NCBI GenBank assembly: GCA_015039365.1
Contig: WION01000050.1
Span: forward strand, 62,001-126,000
Source of the DNA: Amanita rubescens
Lineage: Eukaryota; Basidiomycota; Agaricomycetes; Agaricales; Amanitaceae
Direction: 5' to 3'
Length of the DNA: 64,000 nt
In this document: piece after piece, positions 22,789 through 33,736 of the stretch
How positions within the stretch are numbered: the first letter of the stretch is position 1
Layout of the letters: every line of letters starts with the position of its first letter
The notes under the pieces: generated by a model
Seen by the model: the letters and a program-made list of their open reading frames with translations, nothing else
What the model was told of the DNA's origin: nothing
The model's database searches: none
Position numbers and translations under genes: made by a program

Positions 22789-23770
22789 CTGGATTTCCCT
22801 TGTCAGTAACTATTTCTTTACGCATCACAATTGTTATACGGTTCCGAGCTCCTGAAAGACAATATGGAATCGCTGGTTCTCGATCAAATGAACCTGATTG
22901 TACCTGAAGCGGAGAGTCGGCGCGATTCATGAGGTCGAAGAAGTGGTGGATATGAGGCAACCAGACAGCCAAAACCATGGCATAACCAAATCTCGGTTGG
23001 CAGTAGTATTGGGAACGGCCGTCGAAGGAACAGAAAATTTCTCGTTCTAACCATATCAACTATGCCTCTCTATCGCATTGGTTAGAGCGGACACCTTGAC
23101 AACCGTAGTGAGGCTGTGCCGCGCTAATAACTGAACTTTGCATTCAGGAATCAGCAAAGCATCGCATCAGAGGCGCCACTGACCTGGAATGGACGACACG
23201 CTGGCAGGACAGGCCTCGTTCTGAGATAAAAGGGATGCAGGCTACTCTAGAACTGGTGAACTGCACACCACTCAGGATTGCCTGTAGAGTCGTCGCAATA
23301 ACAGATACTTCTGCGTCGAACATCACTTTATCATCATCTCCTTGATGGTAACGTTATTTGTACGTGCCTATAAATCTCCTCCGGATGGCAACGTAATAAA
23401 GACGGTAACGCTAAGCGAATATCTATGACAGTGGCCTACCTTATTCATTGGACGAAAAAAATATGTTTCGGCATGGTAGTTCAAGTAATGCGGTGCAATT
23501 GACGGTCGGATCGACGACTTCTGACTGTCTACAACGTAATCTAGAGTTAGAGTTTGTTGAACTGTAAGAAAGCTTCTGAAAGCTTATGGATGGTTCTCGC
23601 CATGTACTCATGTTATTATCGGCGCTTGTGACTGGAGTCTAAAGACGAGCGAACGCGAAAAAACCAGCCCTAAAGAGTCAATGTATTCAACACGTGACGC
23701 TCGCGTGTTCTACTACGACGCGCTTTAAACTTTCGTAAACGGTAACCCCGGACCCGTAACCGTAACGACG
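22789..23770. other. Intergenic, no supported gene
   Basis: Short frames only. GGTTAGAGCG near 23.08 kb resembles a tRNA A-box, but no B-box or cloverleaf follows. Confidence 0.5.
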
Positions 23771-24787
23771 ATGTACACTCAGCCTAGCGGTGGCTGGCGC
23801 GACGCTTGGACCGTGCCTAGCACATCTGGCACGGCTACTGGGAAGACTACAACTTTCACAACGACTACAGCGACGACGACCGCTACGCCACGCGCTACTA
23901 GGGCTAGGGCTGCAAGTTCAACTCCAGCTAGTACTGGTACTGGTACTCCCCCTAGACCTGGACTTGGGTATCTCGCTTTCCCAGGTGGTCGCCCGCCCGT
24001 GTTGGTCGCTACGGGTGATAATGCCACTTCCACTTCTTCCTCTGGTGCGAGCTCGACGAGCATTGGTGGCCCCACGGGTACCGCGGGCGCAGGGCCTGCA
24101 CAACCTAAACCTAAACCCACGGCAACTACTACGCACTCAAAGCCTGACTCTCAAAGGCAATCGTCGTCCCGCTCGCGTGTGCTCGAACAAGCCGAAGCTG
24201 AGCGCGGGGAACATGAGTGGGTTGCGTGTGGGGGTATGTTGAGGGATCAACATGGGAATGTGGATGTAGAACGGACGAAAAAGGTTAGAGAGGAGGTGGA
24301 GAGGAAGGAGAAGGAGAGGATGATGAAGGCAAGGTGGGATACGTACGAAGAAGCGTGGAGGATGTTGTCAGTGGGTGGGAAAGGTAAAAAGAAGGCAACG
24401 GAGAAGGTTGTCAAGGATGTCGGATTTGGAGACGTTCCGTGGCCTGTGTGGGTCGAAGACGAAGAAGGAAAAGAAAAGAAGCCTACCATGACTATCAGTC
24501 TGAGGAGTCGAGAAAGTTGTCCGTTGCGGAAGAAGAAGCGGGTTACTACTTTGGAAGACCTCACCGTGGACCGCGTGCAGGACTTTCTTTATTCTCCGCT
24601 GAGCATCCGTGGGTGTACCGTGATGCCCAAAACGAGGATTAGGTCTTCGTTCCTTAGATGGCACCCGGACAAGTTAGGGTGGCTAATTGACAGGGTGAAG
24701 GATGATGATGTGGAAAATGTGAAGATGGGGATTGGAATCGTTGTAGAAAGCTTACAGAGGATGAACGGAGCGCTCAAAGGGTCGTAA
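23771..24787 (+). CDS. Protein with C-terminal HPDK J-like domain
   Basis: Single exon of 338 residues. The first 130 residues are Thr/Ser/Ala/Pro low complexity. After a charged helix (VERTKKVREEVERKEKERM) come WDTYEEAWRML and FGDVPWPVWV. The C-terminal domain then has TRIRSSFLRWHPDKLGWL, followed by a helix ending SLQRMNGALK. This layout matches uncharacterised basidiomycete proteins whose end resembles the C-terminus of NF-kappa-B-inhibitor-like proteins and has a J-domain-like HPD. A second copy of the same domain ends the 1,492-residue protein at 61.0 kb. The HPD would suggest Hsp70 contact, but this is inference. Confidence 0.75.
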   Translation: MYTQPSGGWRDAWTVPSTSGTATGKTTTFTTTTATTTATPRATRARAASSTPASTGTGTPPRPGLGYLAFPGGRPPVLVATGDNATSTSSSGASSTSIGGPTGTAGAGPAQPKPKPTATTTHSKPDSQRQSSSRSRVLEQAEAERGEHEWVACGGMLRDQHGNVDVERTKKVREEVERKEKERMMKARWDTYEEAWRMLSVGGKGKKKATEKVVKDVGFGDVPWPVWVEDEEGKEKKPTMTISLRSRESCPLRKKKRVTTLEDLTVDRVQDFLYSPLSIRGCTVMPKTRIRSSFLRWHPDKLGWLIDRVKDDDVENVKMGIGIVVESLQRMNGALKGS

Positions 24788-25107
24788 TGGGTCAGTGGCT
24801 ACCCTATCGGTTGACAGGTTTCTTTGAGGTATTGACAGCGTACATGGACAATGTTCAGATTATTAACTTGCTCACTTCTGTCATGCCACGCATGAAACTC
24901 GTGCTGTGTTACGGATATGAAATTTCATATCTTATTGACGCCCGCTTGTACGGTCCGTCCACGCCTTTCCCCTGAGGCAGATGCTCTATATAATGAATGG
25001 CCTGTAGAGGACTCGGCTGAGCGAGCTTGATCATTAACCGATGTTCAAACCTTCTCAAGTCGATGAGCGGAATCGTATTGAAAAGGATTTAGAAAAACAG
25101 TGCGGAC

Positions 25108-26208
25108 ATGAGCACGATCAAGGTTAGAGCTGTCCTGCGGCGTTCAGATTCCGAGTCTGACTCGAATGGCGATTTTGCAGTTCCGGATGTGTTTCGAAAA
25201 TTGGAAGCGTTGGAGACAAAATTGGGAACGTTGTTGAGTTCACATATTCAAGAGATCAAGTCACTTGGGGAGAGTTTGACGACGGGTGGGTTTGAGAAGG
25301 GAAAGAATGAGGCGAAGAGGTTGTCAAATGCAAGTGGTATGACCTCTGTTCACTTCGTCAGGAATGCTGAGCGCGGCAGAGGTGTCAGGTGGGGACGACT
25401 CGATGGTACACGAGTCCAGGACTCAGGGCCAGACTCGCATACACACACACGTAAAACACCTGGACGATTTCTTTGAGGGATACGTTCGGAATGTTCGTGC
25501 GCTGCAAAAACGGTTGGACAAAAGCGCATTTCCCGACGACCAGGGTAAGTCTTAGACAATTCTCTACCGGGTTCGTCTGATTTTGACACGGACAGAAACG
25601 CAAGATGAGCAAATGGAAATTGATAAAAGTACTTATGAAGCCCTGATGCAGCAATTCAACATGCAGTTGATCATCGTACGTCGCTGAAACCGATGTGCCC
25701 GGACGATTTCTAATCTGTGCCGCAGTCGACCTTCACCGCAGGCCTCATCGTCTCCTTCTGTGGCCTCGGCAATGGTTTATTGAATCAAGGCGCGTACGCC
25801 CAACGGCTCTTCAACGTCGGGGTTCTTCTCTCTTTCTTCGCTATAACCTTTCACATGTTTAACATCATCATCTCTGGACGAGCCGCCGCACTTTGCTCGG
25901 ACCACACACTCGTCAAAGAGTACCCTCTATCGTATTTTTACAACTCCCTCGCGACGTGTGAGCAGCTCTATCTACATGGCACCCTCGTCTTTGTCGTTGC
26001 TGTGCTCGAGATGAGTTTTGCGATGTTTGATAGTGTGATTTACCCTGCTGTGTTTTGCGGGGTGGCTGCGCTTGCGGGGGTGGTGTTGGTGACAGGTAGG
26101 TATAGGAAGGTGTCGGTTATGTATAGGAATGTGCTCAAGATGAAGGCGGTTGCGGTGACATTGGGAGGCAAGGTGAGAAATAGAAGGTCAGATGGGGTTG
26201 CGGCGTAG
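25108..26208 (+). CDS. Membrane-protein paralog C
   Basis: Four exons (25108-25336, 25380-25544, 25596-25675, 25726-26208; introns 43, 51 and 50 nt) encode 318 residues, the longest of the set. The N-terminal part is not purely disordered: VFRKLEALETKLGTLLSSHI and LDDFFEGYVRNVRALQKRL look helical or coiled-coil. The stalk motif is YEALMQQFNMQLII, followed at the junction by STFTAGLIVSFCGLGNGLL, then FNVGVLLSFFAITFHMFN, GRAAALCS, the CEQLYLHGTLVFVVAVLE span, YPAVFCGVAALAGVV and GRYRKVSVMYRNV. It has an additional exon relative to A and B. Frame is intact. Confidence 0.85.
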
Positions 26209-26921
26209 CATGAAGTGCTGCATATGAATGTATGTATGTACATCGACTGTAAGTAAAGAAACCGTTAGTCCTCCGCAGCACCAAATGGGACCAGCCCTAA
26301 TAAAGGCTAGTTCATGATCGATGACGTAAAAGCCCACGTCGATCAGTTGGAGCGCGGCGCCACTCTCCCTCGTCCCGATCCCTCAAAATTCCACACCTGA
26401 TTGGCTGATGATGATGCTCCACCCGTATAACGTGAACGGCTAAGAGCACTCACTGCTTGGCAACCAACCAGCAACTCACACTCCTTCGCTTCTAATACAA
26501 ATACATGTTCAGTGTTTTTTATGCCACCACTTGATTTTAACTCGGGCTCGTTCGGTCACAACGTGAGACCGACCGGGAAACGTTGTTGCACGGGCAGGCG
26601 GTTCTCAGTCGCGACGGGTAAGCAAGAGTTGCTCTGTCTGTTCCGAGTCTTGACGGACGGATATTTCTCTACAGTTGAGTCGTCGCTTTGCCGCCTCGAT
26701 GCTCCATTCCGCTCTCGCGCCAGTTCGATTATCTCTTCTCGTGAGGCCGAGCTTCTCTCCCGCCGAAACCCGTTTCACGTATGCAATGCATAGGTACTAC
26801 CCTCGTCGGTTCTCCAACCCCTTGCCGGAACCGATTGCAATCACCATTCGACTTGATCAAAGGCATCAAAGTCGGGTGTTCTCTACCCAGCGCTACAAAT
26901 TCGCAAGCAACCCTCATTGAT
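26209..26921. other. Intergenic or unresolved 5' region of paralog D
   Basis: A possible 57-nt intron (26618-26674, GTAAGC...CTACAG) and open frames on both sides suggest 5' exons of D or a separate short transcript. I could not join them to D in frame with confidence. Confidence 0.35.
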
Positions 26922-27617
26922 ATGTCAAATGGTATGTTCACGAAATACTAAGCCGAGTCTTCGTCATAAAGACTCACCATGCGTTATTCCCCAGGAAAAC
27001 TAGATGAAGACTCAGCTGGACTAAAGAAATGTGAATTCATGTTACAGCAGTTTAATCTCGAAATTTTAATTGTATGTTTATCATGCTATCCCGGTCATCG
27101 TCTAATGATGGACTCATAGTCTACCTTTTCATGCGGTCTCATTCTCTCCTTTTGCGGATTTATCAACGGAGTCCTGGCCAGACACCATAACCAACCCTAC
27201 CAGCCTTTATTCGAGATGGGAGTGCTTACCTCCTTCATCGCCATCGTATTTCATATATGGAACATTTTTTTATCCAAACGGGGCGCTTCGCTCTGCTCCA
27301 AGCATATCGAGCTCAAGCCATCGCCTATGGACCAGCCGGTCAAGCAATGTCTTGAATGCCTGATGTGGTCTAAACGCCTTTTCTCGTGGGGAATCTACCT
27401 CTTCAGCGTATCGGTGAGCGTGATGGCCGTGCTCATGTTTGACGATATTCCGTACATGACCATTTTTCTCTCCGTTTATTGGTTCGCCGCTGCACATTTA
27501 CTCTTTGGGCATTATAGACATGTGTCCACATTGTTGGGTAAAATTATTTTTATAGACCGTACATTATTCGAACTCATGGCTTGGCTTGAAAAGTGTTGGA
27601 GCCGTTATAGGGCTTGA
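26922..27617 (+). CDS. Membrane-protein paralog D (short or 5'-incomplete)
   Basis: Exons 26922-26931, 26995-27071 and 27120-27617 (introns 63 and 48 nt) give 194 residues starting MSNGKLDEDS. The middle exon is 77 nt with the same phases as in B. The stalk motif is diverged, CEFMLQQFNLEILI, followed by STFSCGLILSFCGFINGVL, then FIAIVFHIWNIF, KRGASLCS, a CLMWSKRLFSWGIYLFSV span, and GHYRHVSTLLGKI. It is the most diverged copy and lacks the long disordered N-terminus of the others. A missing upstream exon is possible, since the first exon here is only 10 nt. Confidence 0.65.
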
Positions 27618-28322
27618 TGATCATTTAGTATTCCTTCTCTGATTTTGCGTAGATGCGTTCCTTACATTGCGATATGGAGTTAAATCGTTGACATTAATAT
27701 TCATTAGACACATAGATGACATCTCATACCATTTGGCATTCCAATTCGTCACCAAGTCCAACTAACCACAACAATGCATATCCTGACGTTGTTTCTGCAA
27801 TGCTGTCGAACCGCACAGAATGTCCATATCCCTCCGATTATGAAGACAACTGATAAGTTTGCAGATATTTAACGTTGGAGATTGATGCTCACTGTCCGAG
27901 TCAGTCGCATCCTACAGCTTTTGCCGTGATTTTCTGTTATTTCACCCATAGCGGGGCGGCCCTGCAAGTGACTTATGGGGTAGTTGGGCGGCAAGCGGCG
28001 CTGATTAGTGCCTTTTTTGGCACTAACTTTGTCCCAGATATGGGCTCAGAGCCGATGTCAATTACGCTTAACACATTGTGCCAAAATTTAACAGCAAGTT
28101 GAATATTCCAGGTAGCAGCCAGTGCAACGTGTTCTAGTGCATGCTCCGCGTAATCGCCTACAGGCTATGCACATACGAGAACGCACACCGCCACCGTCAC
28201 AGCAAAATCCTTAGTATGCATCAGGGTCACTAAAATTGACATTAAATAAAAGACGAGAAAATCTCCAACGTCCTTTGTGGACTTCATGATGGAACCTTCC
28301 AGCACGTCGTTGAGTATAAATC
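27618..28322. other. Intergenic, no supported gene
   Basis: No recognisable coding sequence. Presumably holds the 3' end of D and the promoter of the transporter gene. Confidence 0.45.
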
Positions 28323-30711
28323 ATGTCTTTTCATCATGGTGATTGATAGTTGGATAGGCTCGCTCCCCAGCAAGTTATTTCAGATCATAGTATATCGGGT
28401 TCATACAATGTGTATCATAATAATATCGTCACAACCAACAACAGCACGTCTGTGGCAAACTCCCGCCATGCGGTGCCTTTGGCGCCCTGGCCGTGGACAG
28501 ACACCTGGGAATCGGATGGTCAGTATGGCATTTCGTTGACAAAGGTTTCAAATTTGACTAACTATTACTACGAGATGTCAATCGGACACAATTAGACCTG
28601 CAAGTGCAACCTGCGTCCGAAGATTGTGATCACAGTAATTGTGAAGGCAATTGCTGGAAAAGATACCCTCAGTCTCTTTTTCCCGACTGGACCCAAGAAC
28701 AAATGGAGCGAAGCAGAATTTACGACGGTATTGTCAACTACGACCACGCCAAGCAATGCAAAATATATAAGCTAAATCTGGACTCGGACTGGAGAACATT
28801 TCGCGATGCTGGAACCATGACTATTCGAATGGATGAAAGAGCGGTATTACTAGACGAGAAGTGGGATCAGCTAAAGGATGATAACGTCCGTGTATTCATT
28901 TGCCCGAGATGATTGAAGAATTCACTTCTGTTCTATAGCAAAACTCAAGAGAGAGAATGAGAGTATTATTTGTAGAAAATATGGCAGGGCCTGCGCTGCG
29001 CATGCTTGGCGGAATGTGGGCTGGTTTTTATTACCGCCGAACGACTCAGCCCAAACATAATATCTCTGATTCTATAGGTATAAAATTGAACCACACTTCT
29101 TCTCTTCTTCATTAAGATGGATGCCCTCGCACATTCAGCAAGATTTAAGACAGGGCGTTGGAGATCGTACGTGGTTTATGTTATTTGATAAATCCTGCTC
29201 TAAAATCTTTAGACATCACCATTATTCTTCCTTTCATACGATCACGAAACGAAGCGGAGATACCACTCATATATGACCAACACACCTTACCACATGGTCT
29301 TCGGGGCTGTGAAAGATGGTGTAAGTTTTCTCTCCTCTATTGTTTACTTGCGTGTACAGGATTGTTGAACAACGAGCAGTTTCTCAGACGGATAGAACAT
29401 TAGCACCACTGAGACTAGAGTCAAGTAGGCCATGATGATTTAGAGTAACAACGAATAATCAGGCTAATTTTATTGCAGATAAAAAAGCACTCGTCTTAGA
29501 TCTACTCTCCGTACATCTGGTCCGTAATCACGGAATGAATGCTATGATTTCGTTCCATGCCAATGCGGAACTTCCTACAACAAGCGCTAACGATCTACGT
29601 GAAAGGATACGTGTTGCCAGTAAGTGTGTTATGCCGTGCTCAGGCCATGATTTATTGTGCAAATAGGTCAACATGTCTATTGGAAAAATATACAGGGGCG
29701 AACTGACGATCCGACCTTTGTCCTATTGATGTTTTTCTGGCAGGTGGAGTACGCATGGGAAAAGGCCCTACGACATCTCTACGAGCACGTTTGCGTGGTG
29801 GTTTGTTATCGCCATATCCTGGGCAAATAGGTCCTGAACTTGGTTGCATCTACTAGGAAACGGATAAAATTCAGGCATCATCCGCGGAATTTACGGATGG
29901 GCTTCACGTTACCCGCGCGCACCTTCTATTCTATTCTTATCTATTATCGACGTTCAAGAGAACCGTTAGCTTCATCTCGAACACGCCCAACCCTGCTCTC
30001 CCAGACTCGGAGGACAAATTGCTAAGCCAGGAATGCGCAACTTTACTAGAGACCATTGAACGGTTGGATAAAGAATGCACGACTCAAGCGACACGCTTGA
30101 AGGATATTATGGATCTTGTGAGTACTTCATACCGACATAGTGTTCGCTGTGCTCAATCCTTCTGAAGTTCGATAGCAAAAATACGCAAAGGATGACGGAG
30201 GCTGCGATCAGGGATAGTGCTGGTAAGTCTGATTAAATTTACTGTCCAGAAGTGATTGCATATGAATTAACTTATCACAGCTGTAAGTATCTGCACGAAT
30301 GACGAGGCCAAAATTCGACGTTGACGGTCAAATTAGATGAAGCAGATAGCCTATCTTACCACAATTTTCCTCCCGGCAACATTTATTGCGGTACGAGCCT
30401 CTCCCTATAGTTCGCGCTGTGTCTCGCATATTGACATTGTGAAGGGTGTATTTGGCATGCATGTTAAAGAAATTGACTCGGGGCGGGTCACTTTATCGCA
30501 ATATTTTGAAACGACGTGTGCAATGACGGCGGTGACCATTTGGGTCCTTGTCGCCTTCCAGTGCAGTAACTTGTTTAACATGGAAATGCCGTTCTGGAAA
30601 AGACTCGGGTGGCCAATATACCTTGCCTACGGCGCGATGGAGAAGGCAGGATACTTGGAAAAGTTCATACGAGGGTCGAAGCGAGGAATTTTGCCATTGT
30701 TCAATCGTTGA
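28323..30711 (+). CDS. CorA-like Mg2+ transporter family protein
   Basis: A member of the fungal branch of CorA-like proteins: a soluble N-terminal part, a long helix and two C-terminal spans. I assembled 14 exons: 28323-28338, 28384-28518, 28596-28885, 28939-29015, 29078-29166, 29213-29318, 29360-29424, 29479-29619, 29667-29794, 29857-30117, 30168-30222, 30281-30282, 30337-30390, 30445-30711, giving 561 residues. Landmarks are LAPWPWTDTWES, MRVLFVENMAGPALRMLG, IEPHFFSSSLRWMPSHIQQ, HITIILPFIRS, VLDLLSVHLVRN, VYWKNIQGRTDDPTFVLL, RAHLLFYSYLL, DSAAMKQIAYL and IFLPATFIAGVFGM. The second AA needs a 2-nt exon. The GMN signature reads GMH. The end of exon 9 could be 29797. The 28886 donor is the unusual GTCCGT, also used in the 41-kb gene. 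Confidence 0.85.
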
Positions 30712-31485
30712 GCATGTCTCCTTGCCTCCCGATTTTAGTGCAGTAGCGCTTTTTGTTTTACTTTTTATTGAATGAAAGAGCGGGATGGTGCCACGAATTA
30801 TTCCGGCTAACAAACCGGCCCGAGGAATTATCGAGGTACGTTTCCCACGAGATTTCCCCGCGTATACGTATGCCCCAAAAGCAAACATCTTATACACACT
30901 CAGGCTCTGATATACTAACTCTTATCGTTTCATCAAAGCTTATCGCGGAGCGTGACCGTCTGAACAAGGACTTCACAGGGCCATCAAGTAACTCGATGCT
31001 GAGCTCGATGTCACTCTGCAAGTTGGTTATGCTCGTCGCGCTGACAGACGGCGAGCATCAGAAGGCCTCCACTCGTATCGTGCTTGCAGACCTATGACCA
31101 CTGAAGCATCAGTACAAATGGTGACTCGAGGCGGCAACAATCTCAACGCCCAAGAAAAAGAGGACCGTCGACGACTCTAGCATTAAGGCGACGCGGAAAA
31201 GATCGTTGACGAGACGAGTCTCCCGCGGTATACCCATGGGCTCGGACTCGGACTAAGACCTTTCTTTATACATACATGTACTCCGTATTGGATATGGTAC
31301 AGGTCCCCCGCCGGCAAATGTAAGTTTCCATACTTAGACAAAGCTGCATTGAGGTTGATGGCGTGCCTTCCGCTAACTATCGAAAAGCGGTATGTTGCGT
31401 CAACATGGCAGACCTCACCCATCTTATTTCTCATCCTATCGTGTCATAAAATTCAACTGCTTTACCGTCCAGCGCAAGGGGTCAG
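30712..31485 (+). pseudogene. Intergenic with a degenerate coding relic (about 30933-31256)
   Basis: From about 30933 a frame reads LIAERDRLNKDFTGPSS..., then VALTDGEHQKASTRIVLADL, a TGA at 31095, LKHQYKW, a TGA at 31122, and EAATISTPKKKRTVDDSS to a GSDSD end at 31256. Two in-frame stops interrupt otherwise coherent helix and nuclear-type basic/acidic sequence, so this looks like the end of a dead gene. I do not recognise the parent family. Nothing else is visible in the stretch. Confidence 0.45.
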
Positions 31486-32643
31486 ATGTCACTGCAGCAG
31501 CCTGCAGTGTCGGATACAATCAAGAAAGTTGAGGCGAGTTAATCTTCCAGATAACGGTTCCAGTAGGATGCAAAATTGACTTTCGCAATCATCTAGGATA
31601 AGGATACTGCAGATCTGGAAAAGTACAAAGAGAACTTGAGGTCTACTGTGAGTAATGTTGTTTCATCGACAACTTCAAGTTTCTGTACACCTCATTTCCA
31701 AACAGCTGAAGGATGCAAAGCGTGTACGAATGTCGGTATTACAGAGGATTCAGGAATCACGAGGCAATGTTTGTAGCAGGACCCCTCTCCCAAGCATCTG
31801 ACATTCAATTTATATGAAGGAACAAGTATTGCTGGATAACGCTGTTATTTACTCTAATATTGATCGTGTAATTTGCGATATAAAGAAAGATGTACGATTC
31901 CGATTCTTCGTCGCATCCCTTGTTGCAGCCTTCTAACCGAATTTCAACCAGTTGGACGATGTGAATCTCGAGTTATTGAAGGATGGTCATTATGACATTG
32001 TGACATGGTCTAAGGCACGTCCTCTCGCCTGCATGGATGAAACAACTGATAACAACATTTTGCAGGCAATGAAGGAACGGACAATGGACCTGTGCACGGT
32101 GACGTCAGGGGTTTCTGGTATTGGTGCGGGGTTTACCTATACAACCATTTTCAGGTTTTTCGTGTTTATACAATTCCTACTTCCGGGGCTCAATTTCTTT
32201 TTGCATATAGCGCGACCCGTGGTTCTATTGCCCTCATGTCTTGGTCGTTCATTTTTTTCCTCGCGGGGTTCCTCATTCCCACTCTCGCTCAGGTTTTGTT
32301 TAGCTGGACGGCGACAATGTCTCCTGGTATCCGATTCCGATACCCGCAGCGCATATTCAAGAAGTTGGGTGAATTCCTCGGAATCGCCATACTCGGCGGA
32401 GTATTGTCCACGGTTGCCGCCATATTTCTTATCCTACTATCCCTGTACGGAATCCGATATTCCCCAGTCATCTCGGGGGCCGCTCCCGGCACCTTCTTCA
32501 CGAACTCAGTGTGGGTCGCATGTCTGGTCGCCCTATCAATTTCTTCCTTCTACTCTCTATTGTTCATACTCTATGTGGTGTTATTCTTGTCTAACATCCG
32601 GCACTCGAAGACACTCCGAGCGATGTTTCTCGGTGGCGCTTAG
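31486..32643 (+). CDS. Coiled-coil membrane protein with small phase-0 exons (F)
   Basis: Unknown function. Exons 31486-31533, 31597-31647, 31706-31768, 31820-31891, 31952-32014, 32066-32154 and 32211-32643 give 272 residues. The first five exons are 48, 51, 63, 72 and 63 nt, all phase 0, and encode a charged helix (DLEKYKENLRST, LKDAKRVRMSVLQRI, LDDVNLELLKDGHYDIV). Then follow VSGIGAGFTYTTIFS, ALMSWSFIFFLAGFL, a FLGIAILGGVLSTVAAIF span and a last hydrophobic pair ending near LYVVLFLSNI. Two introns appear to start with GC (31534, GAG before GCGAGT; 32015, AAG before GCACGT). The second is 51 nt in frame and could be retained (289 residues). The general plan, helix then spans, recalls A-E, but the sequence is different. 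Confidence 0.7.
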
Positions 32644-33736
32644 GGATTCGAACGCCCTACAGGTGTCGATGTCTGTCAGTGCTTTTCTCTGATCAATAAC
32701 CTGTTGCTAACCTGGTGCCGAATTTAGAAATTGAATCGCAGTTAAGATACTTGACCTTTGTATTTCCCTATGCAGTTACGACACTTGACCTTTGTATTTC
32801 CCTTATGCAGTTTCACAGCACAATGGTGGCCGTTTCGCCGCGAGCGTATATGGACGAATTTTACATCATCACGTATTTTCCGTACTTTAAACTATAGTAA
32901 TCACGATGAACACTCCTCGAGCCACTAACATCCTTTCCGGAACCGCGCGAACCATTCATCAGCGCTAAAGCCTCCAAATGATGCAATCCTATCCAGGCAG
33001 CGCTCGAAACGCTCTTGCCAATGAAGCCCTGGGGAGAACGACCAGTAGAGCGCGGAGGGTGGGATGCTTGCCACGCCTCTCATCTAAGGATGCTCTCGAA
33101 TACCGCCGCTCAGTGAGCCAGCCCTGCCTGCCAGCGATTGCGAATAAATTTAACTCCAACCACAAAGCGTCTCCTACCATGTCGATTCTAATTATGGACC
33201 AGATGGTAGGGCAGGGAAACACAAAGGAATGCGTGCTGCCTGGCTTCCTCATGCAACTCTCGCTTCTGTGAAGAGATGAAATGATCAATCAGGAGAATAC
33301 TGCGTGACTCGCACGGGGTAGAGGGTGGGCGCCTATAAAGGTATAGTGCACCATTTTGGGATTAGTAATAACTATTGACATCGTCCGACCAGAAGCGTTA
33401 TCAATCACATCCAACAAGACGCCCAGGAGTTGCGAGTTTCAGCCAGCCATCCGACATACACGAGGGTTCCTCGTGAAATAGTATGTTCTGGGTGGAAATG
33501 TATAAAACGCAAGGATAGACACCGCGTACGGTGTCCACCTCATGGAATCGTCAACTGACATTGCATCGTCCAATCAAGATACCCAAACTAGAAACGACTC
33601 AACTACCTCCTTGTTGCACACCCATGGTAAAGTCCTTGGTCGTACAATCGCTGAGGATCTTACGAGCCAAAAGCAGCCCCGGCGCAGCTAGATTCCATTG
33701 TCGTGATTCCTACTCACCGCGGAAGTCCCGCGGACG
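32644..33736. other. Intergenic, no supported gene
   Basis: A 34-bp stretch (GTTAAGATACTTGACCTTTGTATTTCCC and variants) is repeated imperfectly at about 32.74 and 32.77 kb. TATA-like sequences occur at about 33.33 kb (CCTATAAAG) and 33.5 kb (GTATAAAAC), the latter about 235 bp before the start of paralog E. An in-frame stop precedes that ATG. Confidence 0.5.

Noticed and set aside
23070..23125. Possible tRNA (GGTTAGAGCG resembles an A-box)
   Set aside because: No B-box GGTTCRANNCC at a suitable distance and no acceptor-stem pairing.
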